Source: Spirochaetales bacterium
GTDB taxonomy: Bacteria > Spirochaetota > Spirochaetia > JABMQR01
DNA: 64,000 nt
Direction: 5' to 3'
Assembly: GCA_018399255.1 (NCBI GenBank)
Contig: JAGYPA010000002.1
Coordinates: 62,001-126,000, forward strand
This document shows, piece after piece, positions 1 to 13,927 of this stretch; within the stretch, counting starts at the first letter, position 1; every line of letters starts with the position of its first letter. The position numbers and the translations under genes were made by a program. The notes beneath the pieces were generated by a model that saw nothing but the letters and a program-made list of their open reading frames with translations, was not told where the DNA came from and did not search any database.

Positions 1-1046
1 TCCCGGTTTTCTGTACGGTTTTCAAAATTCTGCAGTTTCTCGTAAGCCTGATTTCTATAGTTCAGGATTTCTCCTACGCCGCTTTCGCCATATTTTCTTT
101 TAAGGCTGCTGATAAGAAGCAGGCGCTCATGTATCTGATCTATTCGCTCCGGAGAAAAATCTATTGAATCTCGATATGTCCTTATTTTATCGTATGCATC
201 TTCCAATTCAAAGAGAGAATTTTCAATTTGTATAAGCCCATCTTCCAGCCGGGGATCAATTCCGGCAGCTTTGGATAGTGCCCGCTGAGCTGTTTTCAAA
301 CGGTCAAGCACGCCTTGTTCTGTTCCGCTGCCCTGCAGCATGGCTGCAGACTCTTCGAGCATTGCGGTAAGCTGTTCAGATTTGCTCAGTATTGTCAGCT
401 CAGTCTGCAGCAGCCCATCCTCATCCGGCTGAAGCTTAGCCTGATCTATCTCCTGAACGGCATACTCAAGCATATCTTTTTCACGAAGGAGGTTTTTTTC
501 AGAAGAAAAGTAATCGGCAAGCTGCTCTTTATACTGCTTAAGAAGGGCATGCTGTTCTGCAAAAGCTGCGACCTGTTCTTCAAGGGCTCCGTAGGCATCA
601 AGCAACCGTCTCTGGTTTGATTCATAGAGGATCGACTGATGCTCATGCTGGCCGTGAAGATCGATCAGATAGCGGGAAACTTGCTGCAGATCCTTTACCG
701 TTACCGGCTCAGACTGAATATAGATATTCCCACGGCCGCTGGTTCGCAAGATTCTTTTAATGATAAGGGTATGGTCGTCGGCTTCTATGCCATGTTCCTG
801 CAGCCATGGAGACAGCTCCGCCTCCCCGGCTGCAGACAATCGCACCTCGGCGGTAACCGATGTTTCGCTGCTGCCGGTCCGGATCATGGAGCTGTCGCCT
901 CTGCCTCCAACAATCAGATTAATGGCTCCAACTAAAATAGATTTACCGGCTCCAGTCTCACCGGATAGAATATTCAAGCCCTGAGAAAAATTCAATGAGA
1001 GCTTATCTATGAGAGCGAAATTTTTTATATGGAGGCTTTCAAGCAT
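1..1046 (-). CDS. recN: DNA repair protein RecN, N-terminal part (truncated by window edge)
   Basis: Minus-strand translation from ATG at 1046: MLESLHIKNFALIDKLSLNFSQGLNILSGETGAGKSILVGAINLIVGGRGDSS; Walker A GETGAGKS; directly downstream of nadK. Confidence 0.9.
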   Translation of the reverse strand, partial: MLESLHIKNFALIDKLSLNFSQGLNILSGETGAGKSILVGAINLIVGGRGDSSMIRTGSSETSVTAEVRLSAAGEAELSPWLQEHGIEADDHTLIIKRILRTSGRGNIYIQSEPVTVKDLQQVSRYLIDLHGQHEHQSILYESNQRRLLDAYGALEEQVAAFAEQHALLKQYKEQLADYFSSEKNLLREKDMLEYAVQEIDQAKLQPDEDGLLQTELTILSKSEQLTAMLEESAAMLQGSGTEQGVLDRLKTAQRALSKAAGIDPRLEDGLIQIENSLFELEDAYDKIRTYRDSIDFSPERIDQIHERLLLISSLKRKYGESGVGEILNYRNQAYEKLQNFENRTENR

Positions 1047-1893
1047 CGACTTCTCCTGACCAGTTCAGTTTTGCCCTGACAACTTCGTAGAAATTTCTTT
1101 TACTCGAAAGCACGAGCAAGGCTCTTCCCCGTGAACGCTCAACAGTTATGATGTCTCCTTCGCAGAGAGGCAGCATTTCCTGACCGTCAAGAGAAAGATT
1201 GAGAGAGGTTCGCTGGTGCTTCAGAACTTCTATCTGGATAATATCTTCACCGGATACAACAATGGGACGATTCGACAGAGTAAAGGGACAGATTGGCGTT
1301 ACTATGAGGGCATCCATTTCGGAATCCAGGATGGGGCCGCCGGCGGCAAGGCTGTATGCTGTTGAACCGGTTGGTGTAGCTACGATTATTCCATCTGCCC
1401 TGAAGGTTCCCAGACGCGTCTCATTAAGATGCAGCTTGAGGCTGACGATATTGGAAACACCGTTGGCTTTCACTACCAGGTCATTCAGACACTGGTTGAG
1501 AAAGATTTTCTCTCCGTCACGAGTTACAGCAGCCCGTATCATCAAGCGATGGGACAGACCCGTTTTTCCATCTCTGAAAGATTCAAAGGCCTCTTTCCAT
1601 TCATTCTGGGATACTTCGGTGATAAACCCGAAGGTGCCGAGATTTACCGCAAGAATGGGTACGCCTGCAGTACGCAGCAGTCTCGAACAGAACAAAACCG
1701 TGCCGTCTCCTCCAAGGCTGAAAACCAGGTCAATATTCTCGAAAACCGGCGGTTCTACCCGGCCGGACAGACGAAATATTTCAACATGAATCTGCTGTTT
1801 TTCCAGGTAGCTGCTTATTTCGGAAACGAGATTCTCGGCCTGCGGTTTATTCATATTAGCTACAATTAGGACTTGCTTGATTGAAAGCTTCAT
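1039..1893 (-). CDS. nadK: NAD kinase
   Basis: SLGGDGTVLFCSRLL, NLGTFGFITEV, ATPTGSTAYSLAAGGPI motifs. Confidence 0.95.
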   Translation of the reverse strand: MKLSIKQVLIVANMNKPQAENLVSEISSYLEKQQIHVEIFRLSGRVEPPVFENIDLVFSLGGDGTVLFCSRLLRTAGVPILAVNLGTFGFITEVSQNEWKEAFESFRDGKTGLSHRLMIRAAVTRDGEKIFLNQCLNDLVVKANGVSNIVSLKLHLNETRLGTFRADGIIVATPTGSTAYSLAAGGPILDSEMDALIVTPICPFTLSNRPIVVSGEDIIQIEVLKHQRTSLNLSLDGQEMLPLCEGDIITVERSRGRALLVLSSKRNFYEVVRAKLNWSGEVDA

Positions 1894-1992
1894 AATTCCT
1901 CATTTTAATAAACACTTATCAAATAAGTATTTGTTATCAGGTCGGATAACCTTGCTCCGGCCAGTCAGAAATGATCAGTTATCCCCTCTCCG

Positions 1993-3018
1993 TCAGGGCA
2001 ATGTGGATAACACTCTTACCAGAGTTTTAAGCTGGTCCTGAGTCAGCATGGGATAAAGCGGAAACAAGATTGTCCTCATTCTAAATGGAATACTGTTGGT
2101 CAGCTGTTCCAGCTTTGCAGGATATCGTGTCACGGCACATTCTTCAAAGGGGTTGCCGGTTTCGATTTTATACCGTTTTGTAAATTTTATGACTTCCTGT
2201 ACGCGGGAGTCTAGAAGAACTGGAAAGGTAAAACCATTAGTGATTACGGTATCGCTTTCCTCGGTCAGCAGCTTATGCCGGGTTTTGCTCAATGCGCTTC
2301 TGAACAGGGTCAGATACTCCCTCCTTCGCTCAAGGAGGGCCTCAAGAGCCTTGAACTGCGAAACTCCCAAAGCCGCATTCATGTCAGACATGAGTTCAAG
2401 ATTCCCGGCATTCCCCAACTGGTCCTGCAGCGGTTTTTTGTATTTTTTATCGTTCACCAGCACGGCAGCTCCGCCACCGGTTGTAATAACTGAATCTTCT
2501 TCAAATGCTGATATAATGACTGATGCAAATGATCCCGGTTTTTCTCCGTTTTTCATGCTTCCAAAGCTTTGTGTAACGTCTTCAATAATTGGGATGGGTA
2601 ATTGAGCCAGTTTTTCGTAATCCGGCAAATTACCAAAGGGGTTATGGATAAGCAAAATCTCCGGCCCTTCCGGTAATAGTTCTTTAACGGCTTCAGGGGA
2701 AATACATCCTGTATACTTATCAACATCGGCAAAAAGCACCTCGGCTTCACGAGATAATAGTACATCTGCATACCAGGAGGGTGATAATGGTGAAATAATG
2801 ACTTTGGTTTCTTTACCTATATGAAGTGCTTCACAGGCTGCCTGCAATGCTGTTACATAGGATCGATATAAAAAGCAGCTTTCAGCGCTGAAATAGTTTT
2901 TCAGAAGTAGAGAAAACTCACTGTACTTTTCTCCGGGTGCTATGGCCTCATTAACCATTGCACTCAGGACTGAATCCATATCTTTTCTTTTCAGGGTAGG
3001 TTTATGAAGCCTTATCAT
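1993..3018 (-). CDS. DegT/DnrJ/EryC1/StrS-fold aminotransferase-like protein lacking the PLP lysine
   Basis: Overall DegT pattern (IIEDVTQSFGS...SFASVIISAFEEDSVITTGGGAAVLVND); position of the Schiff-base Lys appears to be Ser. Confidence 0.75.
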   Translation of the reverse strand: MIRLHKPTLKRKDMDSVLSAMVNEAIAPGEKYSEFSLLLKNYFSAESCFLYRSYVTALQAACEALHIGKETKVIISPLSPSWYADVLLSREAEVLFADVDKYTGCISPEAVKELLPEGPEILLIHNPFGNLPDYEKLAQLPIPIIEDVTQSFGSMKNGEKPGSFASVIISAFEEDSVITTGGGAAVLVNDKKYKKPLQDQLGNAGNLELMSDMNAALGVSQFKALEALLERRREYLTLFRSALSKTRHKLLTEESDTVITNGFTFPVLLDSRVQEVIKFTKRYKIETGNPFEECAVTRYPAKLEQLTNSIPFRMRTILFPLYPMLTQDQLKTLVRVLSTLP

Positions 3019-3081
3019 TTTGCACGTCCCCTATTTTTGTTTGCACTTGCTATTTTACCATGTAATAGATAAATTCCAAGT

Positions 3082-4101
3082 ATGCCTTCACAAATTTCTC
3101 ATGCAGTTTTTGGAAAAGCTGTTTCTAAAAAAATTGATTTTTCTATATTTGACGATGCATGGTTTACTCTCGGGTGTCAAGGTCCTGACATGTTCCTGCA
3201 TAATCAGCGAACGAAGCCTTCATCTTTACCCTGGGGAAGGCAGATGCACCGAAAAGGCTACGGAACCTATTCCGCATTGCTTATTCAGGCTCTAAGTTCG
3301 GGAGGATTTGGCTGGCAGTCACCTGAGGGTTCTTATGCTGCCGGCTTTATTACGCATGCTGTCCTCGATCGAACAGTCCATCCCTTTATAACCTATTTTT
3401 CGGGATGGGGTCCGGATTGCCGTTTTTTTCACCCTTTTCTTGAAAGGCTTCTGGATACCGCTTTAAGCGAGTCATATTCACTTTCCAAACCGGGTACGGT
3501 ATCATTTTTCGAGGCCGTAAACCTTGGCCGAGGCATCCCTCACTCTCTGCGCAATCTGCATGTCATTGCTTTACAAAGATTTCTGCAAAAAGACTATCCA
3601 GAGGACTACATCAAATTACGTGTTTCAAACGCATATGACGATACCATGCATTTCCTGAAAAAAACCGACTTTTGGGATATTAAAGTGATCAAGGAGATTG
3701 TTTCATTGGAAAGTCTTCATCAGACTCTCTACTTGCTTTCACTTTTTCATCCACCTAAAATACCGGAGTATCTTGATGTTCTCAATTCTGCTAATCGAGA
3801 ATGGAAGCATCCCTGGATGCCGGAAATATCCTCAAAAGAAAGTTATATCGAACTCTTCGAAAAAGGTGTTTCAATTGCTGCGGATATTCTTGATTATATC
3901 TTTATCCGCACAAGCACTTTGAAAAGAGATTCTACCTTTCCCCTTGAGAAAGTTGCTTTTCGCATAGGTAATGAGAGTCTTGATACAGGGCTTCCCTATG
4001 ATCCCTATGCCGTTCCTGCTTCCAGTGACCCGCTTGATCTTGGACGTTTTCTAGAAGAAATGCGGTTTAAATATACTAAAGTTGAATGTGCGGATATGTA
4101 G
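3082..4101 (+). CDS. Zinc-dependent phospholipase C family protein
   Basis: MPSQISHAVFGK..., GCQGPDMFLHNQ, GFITHAVLDRTVHPFITYFSG: metal-binding His/Asp pattern of the zinc-dependent PLC-like family. Confidence 0.7.
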   Translation: MPSQISHAVFGKAVSKKIDFSIFDDAWFTLGCQGPDMFLHNQRTKPSSLPWGRQMHRKGYGTYSALLIQALSSGGFGWQSPEGSYAAGFITHAVLDRTVHPFITYFSGWGPDCRFFHPFLERLLDTALSESYSLSKPGTVSFFEAVNLGRGIPHSLRNLHVIALQRFLQKDYPEDYIKLRVSNAYDDTMHFLKKTDFWDIKVIKEIVSLESLHQTLYLLSLFHPPKIPEYLDVLNSANREWKHPWMPEISSKESYIELFEKGVSIAADILDYIFIRTSTLKRDSTFPLEKVAFRIGNESLDTGLPYDPYAVPASSDPLDLGRFLEEMRFKYTKVECADM

Positions 4102-4110
4102 TACACTATT

Positions 4111-4178
4111 TTAGACTGGTAGGTTTTATCCTGAGGTCCACTGCATGGACCTCAGGATAAAAAAAAAGCCTGGCAACG
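4111..4178. repeat. Copy A of a ~68 bp repeat: 5S 3' terminus plus long palindrome
   Basis: ttagactggtaggttttatcctgaggtccactgcatggacctcaggataaaaaaaaagcctggcaacg; near-identical to 4332-4400. Confidence 0.9.
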
Positions 4179-4204
4179 GCTGAACGCATCAGGCTGCGTT
4201 CAGC
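4179..4204. repeat. 10-bp stem inverted repeat
   Basis: gctgaacgca tcaggc tgcgttcagc. Confidence 0.7.
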
Positions 4205-4207
4205 TTG

Positions 4208-4229
4208 GGAGAAATCTTGCGATTTCTCC
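4208..4229. repeat. 9-bp stem inverted repeat
   Basis: ggagaaatc ttgc gatttctcc. Confidence 0.7.
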
Positions 4230-4331
4230 ACACCTCGTGAACACGCTTCCTGCGCTTCCATTTTTCCAGGTTTCTCTTTGCTCTTTCCCTTCCCGCGTTC
4301 CTGCTTGCCCGCATGCGCGTTCCGGGTCATC

Positions 4332-4400
4332 TTAGACTGGTGGGTTTTATCTGAGGGGTCCACTGCATGGACCTCAGGATAAAAAAAAAGCCTGGCAACG
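4332..4400. repeat. Copy B of the ~68 bp repeat, overlapping the 5S rRNA 3' end
   Basis: ttagactggtgggttttatctgaggggtccactgcatggacctcaggataaaaaaaaagcctggcaacg. Confidence 0.9.
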
Positions 4401-4500
4401 ACCTACTCTCCCACGGCTTACCCGCAGTACCATTGGCGCAAGGGCTTTAACTTCCGTGTTCAGGATGGAACGGGTGGGCACCTCTGCTGTGGTCACCCGG
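4390..4500 (-). rRNA. rrf: 5S ribosomal RNA
   Basis: Reverse complement contains ...gtgcccacccgttccatcctgaacacggaagttaaagcccttgcgcc...ggtactgcgggtaagccgtgggagagtaggtcgttgcc. Confidence 0.93.
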
Positions 4501-4595
4501 ACTTACTGTTTATCTCACAGACCCTCCCGGCCCGCCGGGACTGGTCTGTGTAACAAAACATTCTGTATATTGGAATAGGATGAATAGAATAATAT

Positions 4596-7565
<2,970 letters not shown>

Positions 7566-7692
7566 ACATTATCTTCATCCTTTACACAAAAAGCGTGCTC
7601 ACCCTCTCGGTCAGTACCGGCTCACAACGCCTCTCAGCTCGTTATATGCGTTGTCAAAAAAACGACTGTGATTCAGTTCACAGTATAATTAA

Positions 7693-7767
7693 TGGAGGTA
7701 TGGGGATTCGAACCCCAGACCCTCGGCTTACAAAGCCGATGCTCCTAGCCAACTGAGCTATACCCCC
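7693..7767 (-). tRNA. tRNA-Thr (anticodon TGT), in the 16S-23S spacer; CCA not encoded
   Basis: GGGGGTATAGCTCAGTTGGCTAGGAGCATCGGCTTTGTAAGCCGAGGGTCTGGGGTTCGAATCCCCATACCTCCA; loop TTTGTAA in stem TCGGC/GCCGA. Confidence 0.88.
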
Positions 7768-7949
7768 CATATAAAAAGGGAGAAGGGGAGGAGGAAGTAT
7801 AAGGGATTGTCGGGATTGTCCCGACGGCAAGATCTTTCACCCTGCGGCCAACGGCCTGAAATCAGTTTGGAAGAGATGAAGTTACTCCCTCGCCTGTGCT
7901 TTACTGCAGGTCGAAGTTACCTTTCCTGTTTCAAGCGACCTTTCTTATT

Positions 7950-9492
<1,543 letters not shown>

Positions 9493-10226
9493 ATATATTT
9501 TTAGTACCCAGAAGGTACTAAGTTACAATGTTAAGTTCCCACCTGTCGCTTCCTTTGACATTTCTCTCGAAATTATTCACTAAAGTACAGCTGCTTTCAC
9601 AACTGCAAGATTCAGCTCCGCAGGTCTCCCCGCTTCACTGTATCCATTGACATTCAGGAGCCCTTACACTTCCTGTTCGCTTCCAGCAGCCTCTTCTTTC
9701 GGTTCGCCTGCCTTCCGCGTTTCGATCAATTTCTGATCGTTCCTCCCCTTCCCTAATTCCAATTTCAAAAAACTTCAGCACTTTGCAATTTGAACTTGCT
9801 GGTGCAATGCTCCCCGAGTTAACCCCGACGCGCTCGATCGTTATATCAAAAAAAGCTCTTTTGTGTCAACAGTAAAATTTACTTTTTTTCTGCTGAATTC
9901 CGGAACCATTCCCTGCCAGCAACAAACAGAAAAATCTGCATTGCAGGCACCTGCAAACGAAAAAAAATTGCACAATTATTTTTAAGAAGATATGCAAATT
10001 TTCAGCATCTGGAAGCCTTGAGAAATTTACTGGTATTACCGATAAAGGTCAATAGATTTCCGTAAAAAAGGATAATAAAAAATCATGTGCACTCTGGTTG
10101 TTGGTAACAGCCGAAATACCGCGGCCGGAGCCTGTTGATGCAGTAGCGATTCCCATTGATACATGGTATAGTATTGCAAGTTTAGACAAGCAGGATATCT
10201 GTATTCTGATATCAGCATCTTGAGAA

Positions 10227-10258
10227 GAAACTTCAAAATGAAATCATTTTGAAGTTTC
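10227..10258. promoter_or_regulatory. 32-bp near-perfect palindrome upstream of adk
   Basis: gaaacttcaaaatga aa tcattttgaagtttc (15 bp arms, 2 nt centre). Confidence 0.5.
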
Positions 10259-10311
10259 GATGACTTGGTCAGAATATATATCTGACAGCACATAAGAAAA
10301 AAGGAGCAAAC

Positions 10312-10950
10312 ATGAACGTTATTTTTCTTGGACCTCCCGGTGCTGGTAAGGGCACCATAGCAGCACTTGCAAAAGAAAAGCTTTCCGTACCGCATATTTC
10401 TACGGGTGATATTTTCCGGTCTGCCATTAAGAATGAAACAGCTCTTGGAAAGCAAGTAAAATCTATTCTTTCCAGCGGAGAACTTGTTCCCGACGAACTT
10501 ACCATAGATCTGGTAAAGGAACGGCTTAAGGAAGGTGATACTTCCGGAGGTTATATCCTTGACGGCTTTCCCCGAACCATACCCCAGGCGGAAGCCCTGG
10601 AAACATTTGCCGATATTGATTTTGTTATCAATTTTACCGTTGAAAGAGATATGATCATCAGAAGGCTATCAGGCCGGCGAATAGCAAAAGAATCGGGAAA
10701 AGTTTATCACATACTATATAATCCGCCAAAAACCGCAGGAATCTGTGATATCACAGGAGAACCGCTTATACAGCGTGATGACGATAAGGAAGAGGCTGTA
10801 ATAAACCGCCTTGAAGTTTACGAACGTCAGACAGCACCGCTAATTGAGTACTATACCGAAAATGGATTGATACGGGATGTCGACGGTTCTGATACTCCCG
10901 AGAAAGTACTGGCATCCTTTCTTACTGTCATTGATGAGGGAAACGGTTAA
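10312..10950 (+). CDS. adk: Adenylate kinase
   Basis: MNVIFLGPPGAGKGTIA...HISTGDIFRSAI...GYILDGFPRTIPQAEALE; LID region present. Confidence 0.96.
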   Translation: MNVIFLGPPGAGKGTIAALAKEKLSVPHISTGDIFRSAIKNETALGKQVKSILSSGELVPDELTIDLVKERLKEGDTSGGYILDGFPRTIPQAEALETFADIDFVINFTVERDMIIRRLSGRRIAKESGKVYHILYNPPKTAGICDITGEPLIQRDDDKEEAVINRLEVYERQTAPLIEYYTENGLIRDVDGSDTPEKVLASFLTVIDEGNG

Positions 10951-11005
10951 AAATCCCGCGGTCAGGAAAGATTCTGCTGACGCAGCAGCTGCTTAAGAAC
11001 TGAAA

Positions 11006-11923
11006 CTATTGCGCTAAAGAGGAGAGAAAACCGGCAAGAAACCTTGTACGCATATCTGCATGAATCTGCCTGAGGTCACGGGTTGTCACGTCCTCAATTG
11101 TACAGCCCAGACTTATGGCTTTATCCAGATAGTCAAATCCCCGTTCATCAGGAATTTCAAGCAGCCTTACAGCAAGGCTGCATATAATCTTTCCTTTTAT
11201 TTCTGCCGAAGAATTCAACAGTCTATCTCCTAAGCCGGTTATTTCATCCGCCTTTTCCAACCTGCCGATTATTTGACTAAGCCTCTCAGCTGTCTGGGCA
11301 TGAGTCCCGTTTTCCTCCAAAACTGCTAAATACCAGTCAACGGCATCAGGTTCAGCTTGCAGGAAAAGAAGCTCCGCCTGATACCATATAGTTTCCATCA
11401 CCATGCCGGAGTCAAGAAACAAGTAATCAATTTGCTCCTGTGCAAATTCAAATTGCTCGAGAGAGAGCGCAATCCGGACAACATCATATCTGGCTTTATC
11501 GTAAGCCGGGTAGCGGGAAAGCAGAAATTCATAACTGGCAAGGGCTTGCTCAAGCAGCCCTGCCTGATAATAGTTCCAGGCAATCGCTTCAAGCAGATAG
11601 ATATTTTCCGGATCCTCTGAAAGCAGTTTCCTGAAAAGCTCCTCCGCCTCGGCATACTTGCGGCTTCGGGTAAGGGCGGCTGCCTTGTTATAGGCTGCAG
11701 ATCGATTGTCAGGAACATAAAAGAGCGATTCACTATAATTCTTCACGGCATCAGCATAATTTCCCGCTTCAAATTCCTTATTCCCCAGATTGAAATAGAG
11801 ATCTGAAACGGTATTCCGATCAGAAAGAGTACTGCATGAGGATAAGAATAAAACAGCCAGCAGTGCAAGAAGCAGTGCCGGTGCTAATGATAACGCTCGC
11901 TTATCTGTCCAGTCAGCCGGCAT
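11006..11923 (-). CDS. TPR-repeat putative lipoprotein
   Basis: MPADWTDKRALSLAPALLLALLAVLFLSSCSTLSD lipobox-like signal; YFNLGNKEFEAGNYADAVKNYSESLFYVPDN TPRs. Internal start chosen over ORF start 12007 because of the signal peptide. Confidence 0.7.
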   Translation of the reverse strand: MPADWTDKRALSLAPALLLALLAVLFLSSCSTLSDRNTVSDLYFNLGNKEFEAGNYADAVKNYSESLFYVPDNRSAAYNKAAALTRSRKYAEAEELFRKLLSEDPENIYLLEAIAWNYYQAGLLEQALASYEFLLSRYPAYDKARYDVVRIALSLEQFEFAQEQIDYLFLDSGMVMETIWYQAELLFLQAEPDAVDWYLAVLEENGTHAQTAERLSQIIGRLEKADEITGLGDRLLNSSAEIKGKIICSLAVRLLEIPDERGFDYLDKAISLGCTIEDVTTRDLRQIHADMRTRFLAGFLSSLAQ

Positions 11924-11927
11924 TATG

Positions 11928-12989
11928 TTATTCTCCAAGTACCGTTTGTTCAATTTTTTGAACTTGAGACCGGTATAATGATGATATGTTTGCTCCGTAA
12001 TCAGCAATAAGCTGAATAATGTTACGGGGATTGGTGCCGGTATCGGTACCGTTCAGCCGGTCGCCGGCATCTCCCAGCCCGGGAAGGATATACGCCAGTT
12101 CATTAAGGACCGGATCCATCCAGAGCGTATATACTTCAGCATTTTCTATTGCCCTGACCGAGCGCAATGCTCCCTTCAGAGCGGATATCACGTTGATCAA
12201 TTTTATGGATTTAGGCCTCACTCCCTCATTCAGAAGATATTTTACTATAGTTACCAGACTGCCGCCGGTAGCGTTCATCGGATCGGCAAAAATGAGATCC
12301 TTTCCGTTAAGGGATTCAATATTAAAAAAGGATTTATCAAGATCCAGAACATATTCCATATTGTGCTCTTTTTTTGTTTCATCCCGTTTAATTCGGAAAA
12401 GGGCAAACGGAGTAACGTAATTGGTAGAAGAATACTCCTGGATCTCCTTGCTGACAATCATGGAAGGAAGCAGAGCTCCGCGAAGCATTACGCACATTAC
12501 AGAATTTTCAATCAGTGCATCAACATTGGGAATTTTATGAACGGCATAATTCTGTACTGGTATATCAACTGGTGTAGCATTTATCAGATAATTCTTTTCA
12601 GTCAGAACGTTCTCTGTAAACGCAAGATTAAACAGAAGTTCAAAGGCTCGCTGAACATAATAGATAAACTCTTCCCGCTTAGTCCGCGGATTCCTCAGTT
12701 TTGCTATGAGGCGCGAAGCTTCACCGTGAACCTCTTTTGGCGTGTTGAAGGAGTATACATGAATTGAGGGTTCTTTTTTTACTATTTTCTGCATGGTTTT
12801 ACCCATGCGGTCATAAATCCTGATCAGGGCACTCTCTGCCTCGCTAATTGATTTGGAATCACTGCCGGCGGATATTGCCTCAAAATGTTCTGTTGTTTCG
12901 GCATAAAGCCTGTCCATTTGCGCGATTGATTCTTTGTCATCATCTGACAAAAACCCGTCAAGATCTGCCGCGGTCAATACAATTTTATT
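11928..12989 (-). CDS. Uracil phosphoribosyltransferase-family protein with N-terminal extension
   Basis: PRPP motif [65 protein letters not shown]; start at [13 protein letters not shown] preferred. Confidence 0.82.
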   Translation of the reverse strand, partial: NKIVLTAADLDGFLSDDDKESIAQMDRLYAETTEHFEAISAGSDSKSISEAESALIRIYDRMGKTMQKIVKKEPSIHVYSFNTPKEVHGEASRLIAKLRNPRTKREEFIYYVQRAFELLFNLAFTENVLTEKNYLINATPVDIPVQNYAVHKIPNVDALIENSVMCVMLRGALLPSMIVSKEIQEYSSTNYVTPFALFRIKRDETKKEHNMEYVLDLDKSFFNIESLNGKDLIFADPMNATGGSLVTIVKYLLNEGVRPKSIKLINVISALKGALRSVRAIENAEVYTLWMDPVLNELAYILPGLGDAGDRLNGTDTGTNPRNIIQLIADYGANISSLYRSQVQKIEQTVLGE

Positions 12990-13130
12990 CATACCTGCTG
13001 CTCCTGTAATATTTTCATATTGTTCATCTGATTGGAGATTGTGGACTAGGCCCTGGTTAACTATACCGGCAAAGCCGTCTTTGAGCAATTATGATGCCGG
13101 CAATGGCTGAAAAAAACCAGGGAAATCCCT

Positions 13131-13598
13131 TCATCGTTCTTTCATCATCCCCGCTGCAGCCTTCTTCAGCAGTTTAGAAAGAGTGCTCATTTCTACCGAT
13201 GAGAGTGATTTCTGCAAGCTTGCTGCAAGAACCTGATCCACTGAATATATATCATTTTTCAGCTCTTTTCCCTTTTTTGTCAGTGCCAAATGTGATATGC
13301 GTCGATCCTCCTCATCCCCCGTAAATTGAATTATTCCTTTCCTTGCCATTTTCTGCACCGCACGACTCACATTGCTCCGATCTATCTCCAACTCCGCAGC
13401 AAGATCCTCACGAGTACAAAAATCCCCATGCCGGTTATAGATAATCATGAGAATACGGATTTCGACAAATGTCAGGTTTTCCATTCGCGCATGGGATTCT
13501 CCTTTCTGCAGCATGTGCTTCATAAGTGAAGAAAGGGGTTGATAGATATCAAGCAGAATCTTCATGAATTTGCTCCTCCAATGTATGCACATGCACAT
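13131..13598 (-). CDS. MarR family transcriptional regulator
   Basis: LTFVEIRILMIIYNRHGDFCTREDLAAELEIDRSNVSRAVQKMARKGIIQFTGDEEDRRISHLALTKKGKEL wHTH; true start may be internal (MKILLDIYQ). Confidence 0.85.
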   Translation of the reverse strand: MCMCIHWRSKFMKILLDIYQPLSSLMKHMLQKGESHARMENLTFVEIRILMIIYNRHGDFCTREDLAAELEIDRSNVSRAVQKMARKGIIQFTGDEEDRRISHLALTKKGKELKNDIYSVDQVLAASLQKSLSSVEMSTLSKLLKKAAAGMMKER

Positions 13599-13804
13599 TC
13601 TATCAGATAAACAGCGACTGGCGGGATTTTTTTTGATATTTATCTGACTCAGATCAGAAAACTGTGTGATGAGGCTCTAAGCCCGCCGGGCGCGCAGAAG
13701 CGGTGAAATGAAAGGATTTTCCGGCAGCAGTCCTCGCACTCACCCTTGCTAAAGAGTGGCTGTTTTCCATCTAAAACATTACTAATATATATATTTATTT
13801 TTGT

Positions 13805-13820
13805 TTTATAATATTATTAA
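13805..13820. promoter_or_regulatory. AT-rich motif shared with the promoter region at 24595-24610
   Basis: tttataatattattaa here vs tttataatattattat at 24595. Confidence 0.35.
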
Positions 13821-13927
13821 AATTATTAAACATATATAAGTTGACAGCTGTATATTCGTATAATATGATTATCTCTAGAAATGGGGTATCAAACAATAAA
13901 TCGACATACCCCAAACAAGGAGGAATT

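Noticed and set aside
1199-1869. 196-aa and 146-aa plus-strand ORFs
   Set aside because: Antisense shadows of nadK.
1909-1931. Short inverted repeat aaacacttat-caa-ataagtattt between nadK and the DegT-like gene
   Set aside because: AT-rich, short and imperfect; likely a weak terminator or chance.
4106-4363. 85-aa minus-strand ORF
   Set aside because: Covers the repeat/hairpin array next to 5S; low-complexity Lys/Glu-rich translation, not a credible protein.
10036-10505. Minus-strand ORFs of 139 and 78 aa opposite adk
   Set aside because: Antisense to the well-supported adk gene or in its leader; no family features.
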